From NCBI GenBank assembly GCA_032622095.1, contig CP136065.1, positions 69,035,675-69,099,674 on the forward strand: a stretch of DNA of 64,000 bases, in the 5' to 3' direction. The position numbers were made by a program, and so were the translations under genes. Positions 46,026-58,621 of the stretch are shown piece after piece. Below the pieces are notes generated by a model that made no database searches, was not told the DNA's origin, and saw only the letters and a list, made by a program, of their open reading frames with translations. Source of the stretch: Siphonodentalium dalli (taxonomy: Eukaryota; Mollusca; Scaphopoda; Gadilida; Siphonodentaliidae). How positions within the stretch are numbered: position 1 is the first letter of the stretch; every line of letters starts with the position of its first letter.

Positions 46026-46242
46026 GCTTTACGGTGACAGTCAGGACATTGGTGAGGGGAAGTGTACATTCTTTGCATTAGCACCAATTAATAATGAGTT
46101 GGCCCTGCATGGTGTCAAGTTTCAAGATCCCAGATTGGTATCTCCTTTGGCCTTGTTCAAAGAATCAGACAACGGGACAATCTTGAGGAAAATCTCAGTC
46201 TATTATGTCACAAAATTGACGAGTTGTCACAAAATTATGTAA
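46026..46242 (+). CDS. Unidentified coding fragment after strong acceptor
   Basis: The pyrimidine-rich tract CTTATTCTCTTTATACCAG precedes 46026. The frame then reads LYGDSQDIGEGKCTFFALAP and GVKFQDPRLVSPLALFKES, with a stop at 46240-46242. A second frame also looks coding near the end (LLCHKIDELSQNYVN), so a small indel is likely. Family unknown. Confidence 0.35.
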
Positions 46243-46617
46243 ACATGATGTTCTATATTTCTGGTTCCTGGAGGCTATTTTAGATGGTGAGGGGAATGTA
46301 GGGCCAACAACAGATTTGGGGTGGAACATTTAGTCGACAATCAAAACAGTTGGTGCATCAACTATAAGCGGACATCCGTGAAACAAACAATTAATAGAAC
46401 ACATCAGACTTCACTCAGCAAATATATACCAACAAACAGGGTAGTACTCTGCCTGTTACATCCAATGGCACGGATTGTCGAAAAGTTGCTTACTGTAGAA
46501 AGTTTTAGGATTATGGAAGCCGCAAACGTGGTAGAATGTCCCGGGAAAAAGGCATACCAATCAGACCGAATTGGACGATAACAACAATAAACGATGTGGT
46601 GGTCAATGCGGATGCAG

Positions 46618-46783
46618 TCTGAAATATTATTCCCATGATAAAATAAAACCAGTCAAACTCGACAAAGACGGCACATTTGTTGTCATAGCCCCATCACAAA
46701 ATAGTTTCAACGAGAAATATTCACATCCTAAGAAAGGCGTTCTTTCTGAAGAGCCAATACAAGTAAACACCATTAACCATAAG
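46618..46783 (+). CDS. Unidentified coding fragment with strong donor
   Basis: The frame reads SHDKIKPVKLDKDGTFVVIA and NEKYSHPKKGVLSEEPIQVN and ends at the donor CATAAG/GTACGT (46783/46784), one of the best donors in the window. Possible acceptor GGATGCAG at 46617. Family unknown. The splice signals favour a host gene or a spliced pseudogene over an intronless element. Confidence 0.35.
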
Positions 46784-47447
46784 GTACGTACTGAGTATAC
46801 GCTACCAAATGCATAACGTGATTTGGAATTAGTCTCCACAATATGGCATAATTTCTGTTCAATGATGGTAATAATAAAAAAGATCCCAAACCAAACTTAA
46901 TCGAAGGGCGCCATGAAGCTTCACTACAGCCCTCAGACTACACATGAGTTTTGCAAGACAATGACGTGAAACAATATCTGCATCATACCGAATTATTCTG
47001 CCAGTTGTTCCGTTTGAGATACAAAATATCTAATTTCACACAATACATAGTTAAATTAATTGATTTTACCCCTGAACTGATTTCCGGTTCCAATGTCTAG
47101 ATTCCAGGCCGAAGGTGGAGAGAATGCAAATTACATGCATGCAAACTATTTTCATCGCCGCACTACTAGGGTGGAGGTAGAGCCGTCACAAGGAAACATG
47201 ACACAAGTCATCAGATACTTTTTCATAGCTGGAAAAATATATGCTTCAAAATAGGTTGCATGGAGGGTGTAAATGAAGCATTTTCAGTGTAGTGTAGAGA
47301 AAATGCGACTGCAACCAAAATTAAAGCATTAATTCGTGGTTGTCTGGTGCGATACAAATTATAGGATCTTCTGAAAAGGACGCATATTTAAGGTCTATAT
47401 CGGAATAGATACATTCGTGTGCAACTTCTGCCGACCCTCGAGCTACT

Positions 47448-48176
47448 TTGATAGGTAAATTTCTTTTTGTGCGGATCTGTGCCAAAAATCCACGGCCAAA
47501 AAATGACACATGTCACTGCAATGGATTTAATAAAGCAACATGGCGGTCGAGTATCTCAGAAAGTCCCACAGACATCAAATTCAACAAAACAGTATATTGT
47601 GCTAGCCCCATATTCGATACGTCAACCAAGAATCCCACAATAGATATTGGAAATGCTAAGCGGTATGGATACCACATACTTTCGTATCGATATATTGAAG
47701 TTAGTGTCTCTGCGGGGGAAATCTATACCTAAGGATCCATGCAGACTAGTTTTCAGAGATTTTGATCTTAGGGAGTTGCATCCAAATATATTGTGAAAAA
47801 CGGCACGAGCATTGTCAAGTCTGCCCGCAATAAAAAACGACACAATGTCGTTAAAGTAACAACAGAACCAAAGCGATCACATGGTCATAGTCCTGCTAAT
47901 CCGTATGCAATAACCAAATGTAGTGAAGCCCTCAAATCACTGCCCCCGCAGCCATTTAGTAAAACTGTTGAAATGTTAAAACACTATTATGACGAATTTC
48001 AAACCATTTCCAGTGAGAGGCGGGGAGACATAACGGTTCAGTGGATGGCACTAGGCGTGGAGTGTAAAACTCGTCCTGTAACGAACGGTGTACATCGACA
48101 AATAATTACAATAAGATCGTCGATCCACTATATTTATCGCTTAATGATATATTTAAGGAATCAACACTGGGATTGA
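47448..48176 (+). pseudogene. Unidentified coding remnant, two frames
   Basis: The frame at 47448-47732 (CAKNPRPKNDTCHCNGF, SPIFDTSTKNPTIDIGNAKR) is followed by a shifted frame at 47793-48176 (KSARNKKRHNVVKVTTEPKR, CSEALKSLPPQPFSKTVEML, ERRGDITVQWMALGVECKT). Both have normal protein composition and the same direction as the fragments from 43902. No family recognised. Together with them it forms a 4.3-kb coding remnant of unknown origin. Confidence 0.35.
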
Positions 48177-50789
48177 TTATTGTAGTAAATGTGAATTATA
48201 TAATGATTGTTAATCCGTCAAGCAGTTCGATCAAGACAGATATAAATGCATGGCGGATTAGCGATCATTATATGAACAAATTAATTGTAATACAATGAGA
48301 TCTAAAGCATTAAAATGCGTTCGCAAACATGCATGTTTGGGAAATCACCTCAATGCTATCGTTCACATATAGTTAAAATTCACATGTTCATATCCCATGC
48401 AGTCTTGTTTGCGATTAAATACAACATTATAGCCCAGAGCTCTATTTTACCCTGGAGTCACACACAGTATGCTCACTTAGCATATTCAGAGTAAATCTAA
48501 TCCAATTCATGTTCATTGTAATGTGCTATAGGATATATCCTTGTAATATTCTACGTGTTTACAGTACATTTCGTCATAGTATTTTAAATATTCGTGCAGT
48601 GTTGGCTTCCTTGTCATGTGGATTGCCCAACGTTCCACCAGAGACGATGGTTTTACTCTATGTCGAGTAGGTCCATGTGTCCTGGATTCCAACAGTATAC
48701 AAATTGATACAATATAAAATTACCCTTACACTGGCACAATCCGTGACAACTGTTATATGTCTTCTAATATTCTTGTGAAGCATATTTATACAAAATGTTC
48801 CATCGTGAGCTAGTATGTCTTCCCTACAAATACCGATGGTGTTTTACTTTGTTCTCCCGCTTATTAAGAGTAGTTCCACTTGTTCAACTTCAAATAAAGA
48901 TCCTTTATTTTGTTCGAAGTCGACCTATTCTTAACCTGCGGGAGAAAAAAAATCAACATTATATATATTTGTCAAAAAAACATATTATCCTTGTAATATT
49001 ATACATGTTCAGTTTAAAATTCGTTGTATACCATATATTTGTGCAACGCAGTTAGCTAGCAAATATGTTGTATACACAGCTATACGTATACTGTACTACA
49101 CAATGATTTAAAAAATGTATCAATTAATGATCCATGGTAATTGTATGTATGGCTATAAACCATTGAAAACAGGGCACACGTGTAGTGTACAGCAGGGAAA
49201 CGATACGTATATCAATATATAAAATATGCACCACTATAGGTTACTTTATGCTATTTTAATCTCTGACATTTCTCCACACAACAAAGGTACAAAACAAGAC
49301 AAATATTTAACTACCATTTAATAATTTATAACTGTTTGTCACTAATTTTGACGGTCAGTAAGCGGTTCTGAAAAACCTCGTAAAGTACAAATCGATAATT
49401 CAGTCATTTCATATACCTGGCAAAACGTCGTATAAATTCACAACGAAAATTATCCACAGAAACAAAATCATGATTTGCTCTTAAATCATTACCAAAAAGT
49501 AATTACGTGCATATCACAATAATGAACGAGAAACTGACTTGTGCACATAGTCACCCAGCTTTCCCAACAAGTTCCGGCACACGAGTTATTAAGTTTTTTT
49601 ACTCTCCTGGAAAACTAGATTTGGGCGGGAAAGTCGGTTTTACGAGGTATTTGGATATAACCGACAATGTGGCGCCATGACGTCGGAACTTAAAAGCCAA
49701 GTTGGCGCGCTGGGTTTCAACAGCAGAGCAACACTATGACGTAAATAGACACATTTTATTGCCTGTTCGATCTTCGCGTTTGGTGCTTTCGTCCAATTGG
49801 TCTTATCTGATTACAAGGACATGTGAAAGTTTGCAGTGAAAATATTTGCGACATCGACTATAATGCATAAGGTACACATACACCCTATTGATATACCATA
49901 GATAAAACTGAACAATAGTAGACATATAAGTTCACAGTTTAAGAAAAAATGGCATCATTGACCTGGCTGGACTCGCATCAAGAATGTGTTCAATTTCTGA
50001 TACCTGCATCAATATTGGCAAACCTACATGTATTGTAAGACGTACATTTGATTTAGCAAAGACACCAAATGTCCATGGTTATTTGCCACACGTTGTTCTT
50101 ATGCTTCCAAGTTTCCATCATGCATACGCATAACTGCAGTTCTAGGATACATTCTTGACGTCATTGTTTTAGCAGAAAACGCCATCTATATGCAAATAAT
50201 TAATGTTGGATAAACATACAAGGTCGAAATTAACAAGCCTGCAAGTGTGTACTATTACCTTCGAGTCTGTTGGAAGCTATGGAAAATTTGCTCTATCGCC
50301 ATATACATGTTTGAACTGTACATGTCGTTTTGAATATTCACTGTAACGTACAATCCCATACATTCGAGGAAGCAGTAACCAGCGCATGTTGGCGGATGTG
50401 TATATAGTTTCTCATAATTTAAGCGTAGCATGAGTCCAATAGTAAACAGCTTTTACCGTTGAACAAGGCTATTCGTTAGTACCCCCTCATGTCAATCACC
50501 GCCCAAAATCAGCATGTATATATTTGCATATGTCCCAATGTCTCCATCATGTTTTCTATATTATAAGCATTGGTAATGTTTCATTATTCATTTACTTTCT
50601 TGTTCTCAGTTATTCAGAATACCCAGAATGTCCATTTGTGAGGTGTCACTCTTTGTATTATTAGTTGATTCGGTGACCATTTGCTTCCCTAACTTGGTTT
50701 CAAACCACCGTTCGAAATGACGTGTATCTTGAGTCAATAGAGGGCAGCAAAATAGATATCTTCGACTCAGCAGAACGACCGCTAGCATC
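48177..50789. other. No feature recognised
   Basis: AT-rich. Short open frames (for example 48795-49055) have no motif or splice support. Confidence 0.4.
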
Positions 50790-52850
50790 TAAAACAGTAA
50801 AAAAAAACAGCAGCCGTCACTTGGGAAAAAAATGCTTCAGTCAACTAAACGCAAGGTCAATTTTTCTAATTACTTTCTTTCTATTACAATTATCAGGCGA
50901 TATCAATATTAACCCTGGACTAACGCTGATAATTATATCTCACGTTTTCACTATAACACAAGGAGTATCAATAAATTTGAAAAAATTGCACACTGTATAA
51001 ACAAATTTGACATCCTATGAAACACATATTGGTCCATCTTACCCTTCAACTAGAAATCGATCAATATTGTACCCCCATTCGCAAAGACCGCGATTCAAAT
51101 GGTAATGTTCGCCGACAACTTAATATTTAATCATAAACTTGAATTGGAATTTGAATCTCTCTGTCTGGTAAATCCACTCAAAGAAATCTCCAATTGTTCT
51201 TGGAATATCGTACAGATCTGATAAATTTTGTTTCCCAAAATTATTGGCGACTCCTGGAATCCTCAATTTCAGACGCTCTTGACATTTCCGAATATGTAGT
51301 CTTCCCAGGGATTTTAACTCCAATTTCAAGGATGATTCATCGAAGTTGAAAAAGATAACGGATGGTTTCAGCAAGAAAATACTATAATAGTCCCCACGAG
51401 AGTGACCAGCACCCCGAGTACATTGCTTGGTCCAATGTTCACATCAAACTCTCTCCGTTTAAAAGACGCCGATGTCTTAGATATCTGAGTTACAGACCTA
51501 GCAGTATATGCTATAATATCATTTCAAAATACGACCGCAGCGTCATTTCTGAGACAAGTATGGAACTACAGAAAATGTTACTTTTCTCGTGCAAATAGTA
51601 TACTTGCCCATGTCAAATGTGATGACGTCATAAAGAAGTGCACCAAGTGTGAACACAGCTGTCATTAACTTTCAACTATAATTCCTATCCACAATGGCGA
51701 AAACAATCCCACAATCAAACGCTACAGTAAGAACCTCCGATAAAATGTGGTTCAATTCGGACACCCGTTTTTAGATACGAAAACGTGACAGAGTAAGGAA
51801 AAAAGCTATGAATGCAAATAACCCTGAAGTCTGGAGAAAATACAAAAAACATAAGAAACAAAGTCAATAACACGAAGAAGCACGCGACAATCAAAATTGA
51901 AGAAAATACAGAAGAACGAATAACAGAAGCATCTAACCCCCGAGACCTTTGGACAATAATATGTTACCTACTCAACAAGAAACGAATCTCTGCCCTATAT
52001 CTGCCCACAGTAGTACAAATGCAATCGATGATATCGAAAAAACAACACTTTTAAATAAAAGATTTATTGCGAATTCTACCATTAATGGTGCTAATCATAA
52101 CATTTTCGAAGCGTACTGCAAACACCATGCCAGATTTGGTTTTCACAGAATCAGACGTTGGATCACCCGTCAAGTCTTTTAAAACTTAAAGCCCATCGGC
52201 ATTATTGGATTAGTGTTAGAATGTTCCACGAAACAGCAAAATATCAATAGCTCAGCCACTCGTCATTCTATTAAGGAAATCTATAAATTCAGAGAAATTC
52301 CCAGTCCTGGAAATTCGCAAACATGACCCCAATTTAAAAAAAAAAGATGATCTCGCGGACGCTAAGAACTGCCCACCAATTTCCCTTCGACCCTGTGTAG
52401 CTAACATTTTTGAGAAAGTGGTTCTGAAGCAAATTAGTAAATTGTTCATCGAAAATGTACTCTTGTATTCCATCAGTCAGGATTTCTCACATGTCATAGT
52501 ACAGAATACCAAATATTAGATCTGTATCACGTGTGGCAATCCCTTGAGAGAGGGCTGATACACAAACTAAATGCTTTTGGATTAGAAGAAACGATTTTAC
52601 ATTCGATATAACATTATCTAGAAAATCGGACGCAAAGAGTTCCAATCATTAATGCATTTTCAAAATATGAGGTCATCAGAGCGGGAGTTCCGCAAGATAT
52701 CTCCTGTGTCCGTTTTTGTTCTTAGTCTATATAAATGATTTAGCCGACGGTATTGAATCAACGAGAATGAATGCCGATAATACCTGCCTCACGAACAGTC
52801 ACTTTGACCTATCACTATTTCTTCATGTGCACATTGTACCAACGAGATAT
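50790..52850 (+). mobile_element. Decayed non-LTR retrotransposon (CR1/L2-like LINE), plus strand
   Basis: Translated in shifting frames this reads like a LINE ORF2. Near 50885 is LQLSGDININPGL, the conserved segment found just upstream of the endonuclease in CR1/L2-group elements. Near 52350 is DDLADAKNCPPISLRPCVAN followed by IFEKVVLKQI, a reverse transcriptase motif (usually RPISLLP). Near 52625 is NRTQRVPI, and at 52684 GVPQ. Many stops and indels separate these, and the catalytic FADD box is not intact. It is inactive. Minus-strand frames over it are shadows. Confidence 0.85.
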
Positions 52851-54551
52851 ATTATCTGTATTGTCTTCCAGAGCTCAACAAAGTCCAAAATATAAAACAA
52901 ATCAAGTGTACCATTATATTTTACCACCAACATACAAATACTGAGAATAGATAAATTGTTAGCGCTTGTCAATCATACCAAACATTCATAATGTAGTGAC
53001 ATTCTTTAAATACACATGTTCGCTCAGCCAAGAAACAACCTCAAGTCTGATCATCTCTGAAAGGCACTGCATAGTATATATCTCAAAACGTATCACCATG
53101 TAAATACGTTTGTGCCGTCATAGTGATTACATATGTGGTATTATAATGTGTCAGGAGGGGGGGGGGGGGCTTCATAAGTTGCAAAACTTGTGCCCAATCC
53201 ATTGTGTATATTACACAACTAAAACATGTTTCAAGTCAAAGTCAAGTCCAATCGTTATCTTAGTTTGGTCGTATGGGCATACACTGATACATGTATTTGA
53301 AACCTTAAATTTCTTTTCAAATCAGTCCACGTGTACGCATCTAGGCTTTTGTGTCTTCATGTATATAATATGTATCTATCATTGCATAATGTACATTATT
53401 CAGCATATCCGCGCACAAATACACACATAATCGACCTGTAATGTGAAATATGTACATAATGTGATTATTTGATTCGGAAATAAGCAGATAGTGGAGTCAT
53501 ATCCGGTATTTCCGTTCTGGCGCGGCCACATTAAAAGTACATGTTAAAGGGCGTACACATGAAACGTCGTGAGTTGGCTTATTTGTGTCATTGTCCGCAC
53601 ATAATCTGCTTAGAATCGCCTCTTTATGAGTCGATAGTGTGACTAAAATTGTCTCATTTTCAGCACATTCTTGACTCAAAATGAGCTATTTTAAGCAGAT
53701 TACCTACCTAAAATAAGTTCTTAATATGAGGCTAATGTGCAGGTTTTCGGGAGAACAGGCTGCAGTATTAGTTTGAACGTTATGTAACTTGATATTTAAA
53801 TCTATTTATGTTCTATAATGTTGTTATGCTCTTGATATTATCACATTAGAAACAGGGTTTATGTTTACAAAGATGTTCTGGTTTGTGTTTGCTTATACTG
53901 TGATGTTCAAACATTCGCTGCTAAACTAGTATTTGCAGAAATCTGGAAAATTTAGGTTTTGAATCGTATTACTTTCATTATAATTCTTCTGTCCTCAGTT
54001 GTATCAGGCAATACCGAAACTATGTTCACATATGTATATGTCTATGTTTACAAGACCATTGCAAGTTCCAGTTCGTTTGTTGATTTGAACTGTTACATAT
54101 ATCTCTGGTTATACTCATTTTTGTAAGACTATTGGACTATGTAAATATGGTATATCGAGAGGTGCTTCATAATGATGTATATATTTCTCACTGTGGGGAA
54201 GCGACCCGGAGTGATTGTATTTCGAAAACATTCACCATGGGCCGTTGATCCTAAAGAACGTATAACGATAAACCTGTCTGGGCTTACGCAGCATACGTTG
54301 TCAAATGAGAAGTGACTATGGGTCTGGGGTAAGGGCGCGGTCGACTTAGTTATATATTGGAAGATGTTTTAGAAACAGATCACTTCTATCCAGATCTCTT
54401 CGGATCTTGAAACGAAGCATGTAAAGTGTTGGCAGCTCGCCTCGCCGTTATGTTTACATATTGCTCTTGTGCTTGATACAGACAAATATACTTTATTGAT
54501 ATCTCACCTTGTCCTCGTGATAGAACATAGGTGATAAGGTTTATTTGTGCT
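52851..54551. other. Unassigned; poly-G tract
   Basis: A run of about 13 G at 53157-53169 follows AGTGTCAGGA-type sequence. Otherwise no gene or repeat recognised. Confidence 0.4.
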
Positions 54552-55056
54552 TTAAAGGCACGTGAGGCCTTAGTTGTCGAAAATATTCATATTTGTTCCA
54601 ATCACCGTTAACAGAAAAAAACATTAAAACGCATACAGTTTCGTTCATATATACCATGACCATCGCGTAAACAGCATGTTATCACAAAGACCTATTATAT
54701 TTTACCTAAGCAAGAGCCTGATTATGTTACAGAAGACAGCACAATGCTACTGGCTAATCACACACACATGACATAAACGCTCTTTATTAGTTCCATATCA
54801 GGAATTCACCAACAAAGAACGCTCTTTATGTTTACCATCATAATATAAACAAACACCAGAAAAGTAACTTTTTATGCTTTTGTTTACATAACAATGGTCA
54901 AATATATGACAATAACATACTGTTTATGCGATATTTCTTATTTGTATACGGACAAAGTCTGTCTACATTTTGATGTTCTTTCTGTTTGTGGCGGTTTTTG
55001 ACGGGTGGAAATATTTTCACAGGATACCCACCGCCAAGGCCAACCATACCTTTAAA
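54552..55056 (+). mobile_element. TTAA-flanked 0.5-kb element R4, left copy
   Basis: Begins TTTAAAGGCACGTGAGGCC and ends CCAACCATACCTTTAAA, so its own ends form a short inverted repeat of TTTAAAGGYAYG. The whole element is repeated in inverse orientation at 56525-57026. Non-coding. TTAA at both edges is compatible with a piggyBac-type target site, but no transposase is present. Confidence 0.8.
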
Positions 55057-56524
55057 TACCATCATGGCGAAAATTTACACCGGGTAGAACATAACTGGAT
55101 CATCAGTTTGTTTTGAAGATGGTGTTAATAGGCATGCTTTAAATAATAATTATTGTATGTAAATAGTGTGATGGACATCATGGAACTAAAATTGAAAGAA
55201 GTAAAACCACAACCACTGAGTTATGAAAAAATCACACTTGTCTGTGCGATTTAAGTAGTGAAGTTGTCATAACTCAGACTGTTTGACCATTGTGTTACTG
55301 CATGGTTGCGAATGTGCAGACGTATTATGCACCGTCCTTTGGTCGGAATACGTGTATTTCTTACACGCATTGCAACATCGAAGATTTGACCATGGTTTGT
55401 CGTGTACATATGTCATAATGACGATTACATATGGCATTGAGATAGGTTGCCCGCTTGCAAATATAATTGTTTATTATGTCCAGTTTTCCGTAATGAATGT
55501 TACTCACTAAAATAGTGGTCTTATTTTGCATGTGGTTTGGTGCAAACGCGGGATTCGTTCTGTTTTCGATCAGTTTTAAATTCGCGAACTGATATTAATT
55601 AAAATATTACTGGGCGAATTTGAAGACGAGTATGGCTTAACAATTGTTTATACAGCTCGAATTATCACGGGGAAGACGACTTAAAATAAGCTTAAGCTTG
55701 TTGTTGACCCCCGCCAGTAAAACACTATTATGTATTAATTAACGGTAATTGTAACGTATTTTGTGTATATCTATACTAATACAATTCAATTGTGTTCGTT
55801 TGTTTGTCCGCTTATATGCGACCAAACGGCTGGACAATCGGAGCTGAAATATAGCTTTGAATATAGGAGTAATTTGACCGGTGAACGTAATTAGATAGGC
55901 CCTGTTCACCTTAGGTGTCTTAAAATGGCTCTAATAATTATGTTGTATATATATATATGTTGTATAAATGATTGGACCCTTGGGGCGGAAAATTTGTACC
56001 GTGGGTGATTTGGCCCGAGTAATCTTATTAGATATGTTCGCAGACAATTCATTACTCGGGTGAAAAACATTATGAAGCAATTTTATATCGCGGAAAAGGC
56101 CACGAATAAGCCTAGGCTTACTGCCAGATCCCTTTATCTCTTGTGTCTTTTTGTGTAAGTTTTATTTGTATGTATGTGCCTACTTGAGAAATACAATATT
56201 GTTTACACTAAATAAGTCCAAATATGAATATTTAGGTATAATATGAACCCAGTTGCTCGAGGATATATTGCAGCACAATATGTACGCTCTGTATAATGTG
56301 TTTTCGTTGTGACCCGCGCCATCCAACTGAATAACCTGTAATAGTCCACTATGGCCTTATTCCAGAATCAGATAAGTCAAATATGAACCAAATTAAATAT
56401 ATGGGTCCAATATGAACCTATTTGCAAGAGCACACATTGAAGTAACGTATATATAATTGTATGAGCATGTGCAGGGGCCTTATGCCCCCTTCGACACTGG
56501 ATAAAGGCTCCCAAAGGGAGCCTG
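55057..56524. other. Spacer between inverted R4 copies
   Basis: A 1.47-kb spacer. A motif near 55790, TTGTGTTCGTTTGTTTGTCCG followed by CCAAACGGCTGGAC, resembles terminal sequence found in many invertebrate dispersed repeats, but I cannot name the family. The 75-codon frame at 55283-55510 has no recognisable product. Confidence 0.4.
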
Positions 56525-57026
56525 TTTAAAGGTACGGTTGGCCTTGGCGGTGGGTATCCTGTGAAAATATTTCCACCCGTCAAACACCGCCACAAACAGA
56601 AAGAACAACAAAATGTAGACAGACTTTGTCCATATACAAATAAGAAATATCGCATAAACAGTATGTTATTGTCATATATTTGACCATTGTTATGTAAACA
56701 AAAGCATAAAAAGTTACTTTTCTGGTGTTTGTTTATATTATGATGTTAAACATAAAGAGCGTTCTTTGTTGGTGAATTCCTGATATGGAACGAATAAAGA
56801 GCGTTTGTGCGATTTGTGTGTGATTAGCCAGCAGCATTGTGCTGTCTTCTGTAACACAATCAGGCTCTTGCTTAGGTAAAATATAGTAAATCTTTATGAT
56901 AACATGCTGTTTACGCGATGGTCATGGTAAAAAGAACGAAACTGTATGCGTTTTAATGTTTTTCTGTTTACGGTGATTGGAACAAATATAAATATTTTCG
57001 ACAACTAAGGCCTCACGTGCCTTTAA
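56525..57026 (-). mobile_element. TTAA-flanked 0.5-kb element R4, right copy
   Basis: Inverse-orientation copy of 54552-55056, about 502 bp, sharing nearly the whole length, including CCGCCACAAACAGAAAGAAC and GGAATTCACCAA-type blocks. Its edges are TTTAAAGGTACGG and GTGCCTTTAA. The pair forms a very long inverted repeat. Confidence 0.82.
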
Positions 57027-57397
57027 GCTAGTATATATAAAACATGGACGATATGGTACACGACATTTATAAATAGCATAGTAGAATATAATATTTGGAT
57101 GTCGGATTATGATATATTCTCCAAATTCGGTAATGAAGAAAAGCCTAGAAGTGATAGGCCTATATGTCCCTGTAACTTGGACATTCAAGTTGCTTATCAA
57201 CGCATGCTATTTATTTAAGGAACATAATTGACTTTTGTCGATAGTTAAGTAATAATGGCATTCATTAATTAGAAGCAAATCGTTTCTCATATGTGGTTAC
57301 AGGTATATCAAACGACCGAAATACTACTCTTGTTTTCGCATTAATAAATCTTCCAAGTCGTTTTGAAGAAACCCATGATTGTATGATATCATTGTTT
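57027..57397. other. No feature recognised
   Basis: AT-rich. The minus-strand frame at 56922-57200 overlaps the R4 edge and is not supported. Confidence 0.4.
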
Positions 57398-57994
57398 ATT
57401 ATGTCAGCTCTTGCAATTAGCCAATCAGCGTTGATATATAGAGATGGTATATGAACCCATATTAGGTCGGTGACCTAATATGAATTCAATATTATGTGCT
57501 TATCCGCCATCTTGTTTTTTCAGAAACTCGGGAACATTTTTTTGGCGCCAAGAAAGGGGATATCTGTCGGAACTCATTTTCTGTGAATTTAAAGACATAG
57601 TACCATCTACCAAATCCTGCATGCGATATATTTGAGGAATTCTAAAGACTCATAAATTAACTATCAAACTCAACAAGTTGTCCTACTTCTGGTAATTTGC
57701 CATTGACTCAATGCGTTGACGTTCAACGCCCATGACGCGTCAGTGTTACATTACATAAGACCATAGACGACACATTTAACTTACCAAATTACAATAAATC
57801 ACAGCGACGATTAATTAAAGGGATATGCTGGATTTTGTCCACTGACATAATAAATACGTTACGGGACGCTTAGTGGTCGGATATGGTGTCATGTGAGGCT
57901 CAGCGAGATCAATATTGGCCGAGCCTAATATTGATCTCACTTCGCCTCACATGACACCATATCCGACCACTAAGCGTCCCGTAACTTATAATAT
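57398..57994 (+). mobile_element. Dispersed element R2, copy 2 (uninterrupted)
   Basis: About 597 bp matching 4581-5564 without the 383-bp insertion, and ending in the same hairpin (about 57858-57983, arms with GGACGCTTAGTGGTCGGATA). At 57471 it carries a single GTCGGTGAC where copy 1 has the insertion and a duplicated GTCAGTGAC. It therefore serves as the empty site. Confidence 0.85.
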
Positions 57995-58429
57995 TTCGCA
58001 TTTCATTCATCGTACTCACTTCATACTCATTATGAAACATATCCGAGCGCAGTTGACTTAGATTGACATATTCGAACCTACATATTGTGTCTATGTAAAT
58101 TGGAATGAGAGATACATATATTATATCCAATAAGTCGCAATTCTATAAAAACTCTATCAAGAAATGACATTGATTTATATTACGACACACATTTTGTGAT
58201 GCCTCGGTACGGGTACCATCAATATATAGTCCTAGACATGTGCATGGCAATAATTCTGGTCCCCGATGGATCGAACATCAGGAGCTGATAAAGGAGGCCT
58301 ATACAAAGCATATCTAAAAAGGTTATCACTGAGTCGATCCTTATCGGGGATTCACATTCCATGGCAATATTGATGGACGCAAAATAGCTCACACATTGTA
58401 CGTTATCAACTAGTTTGAATGTGTTTCAG
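57995..58429. other. Upstream flank or intron of the plus-strand lectin exon
   Basis: No coding signal recognised. The last 15 nt form the acceptor of the following exon. Confidence 0.4.
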
Positions 58430-58621
58430 GTTCGTTGGTTCCACGTTCGGTTGCATTAAGCGGGTACACCAGCGAATGGAGAATCCGTGGATGGTACAAA
58501 ATTCAGACGACAGAACGGACATGGTTTGACGCTAACAGTAGTTGCCATGGAGATGGCGGCCATCTTTTAACAATCAGATCACAGACAATACATGACTGGA
58601 TTGCAGCTTTGCTGAAACAAG
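58430..58621 (+). CDS. C-type lectin-like half-domain exon, plus strand
   Basis: The acceptor GAATGTGTTTCAG precedes 58430. Two bases complete a codon (phase 1), and 63 codons follow to a weak donor AAACAAG/GTTCAT in phase 1. The frame contains WRIRGWYKIQTTERTWFDAN, SSCHGDGGHLLTIRSQ and HDWIAALL, the helix-2 and GG-L-I region typical of the first half of a C-type lectin-like domain. The usual first Cys before the helix is replaced (GWYKIQ where CYK is common). No second-half exon was found within the remaining 5 kb, which holds LINE copies on the other strand. It may be a separate gene with a distant exon or a pseudogene fragment. Confidence 0.75.
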
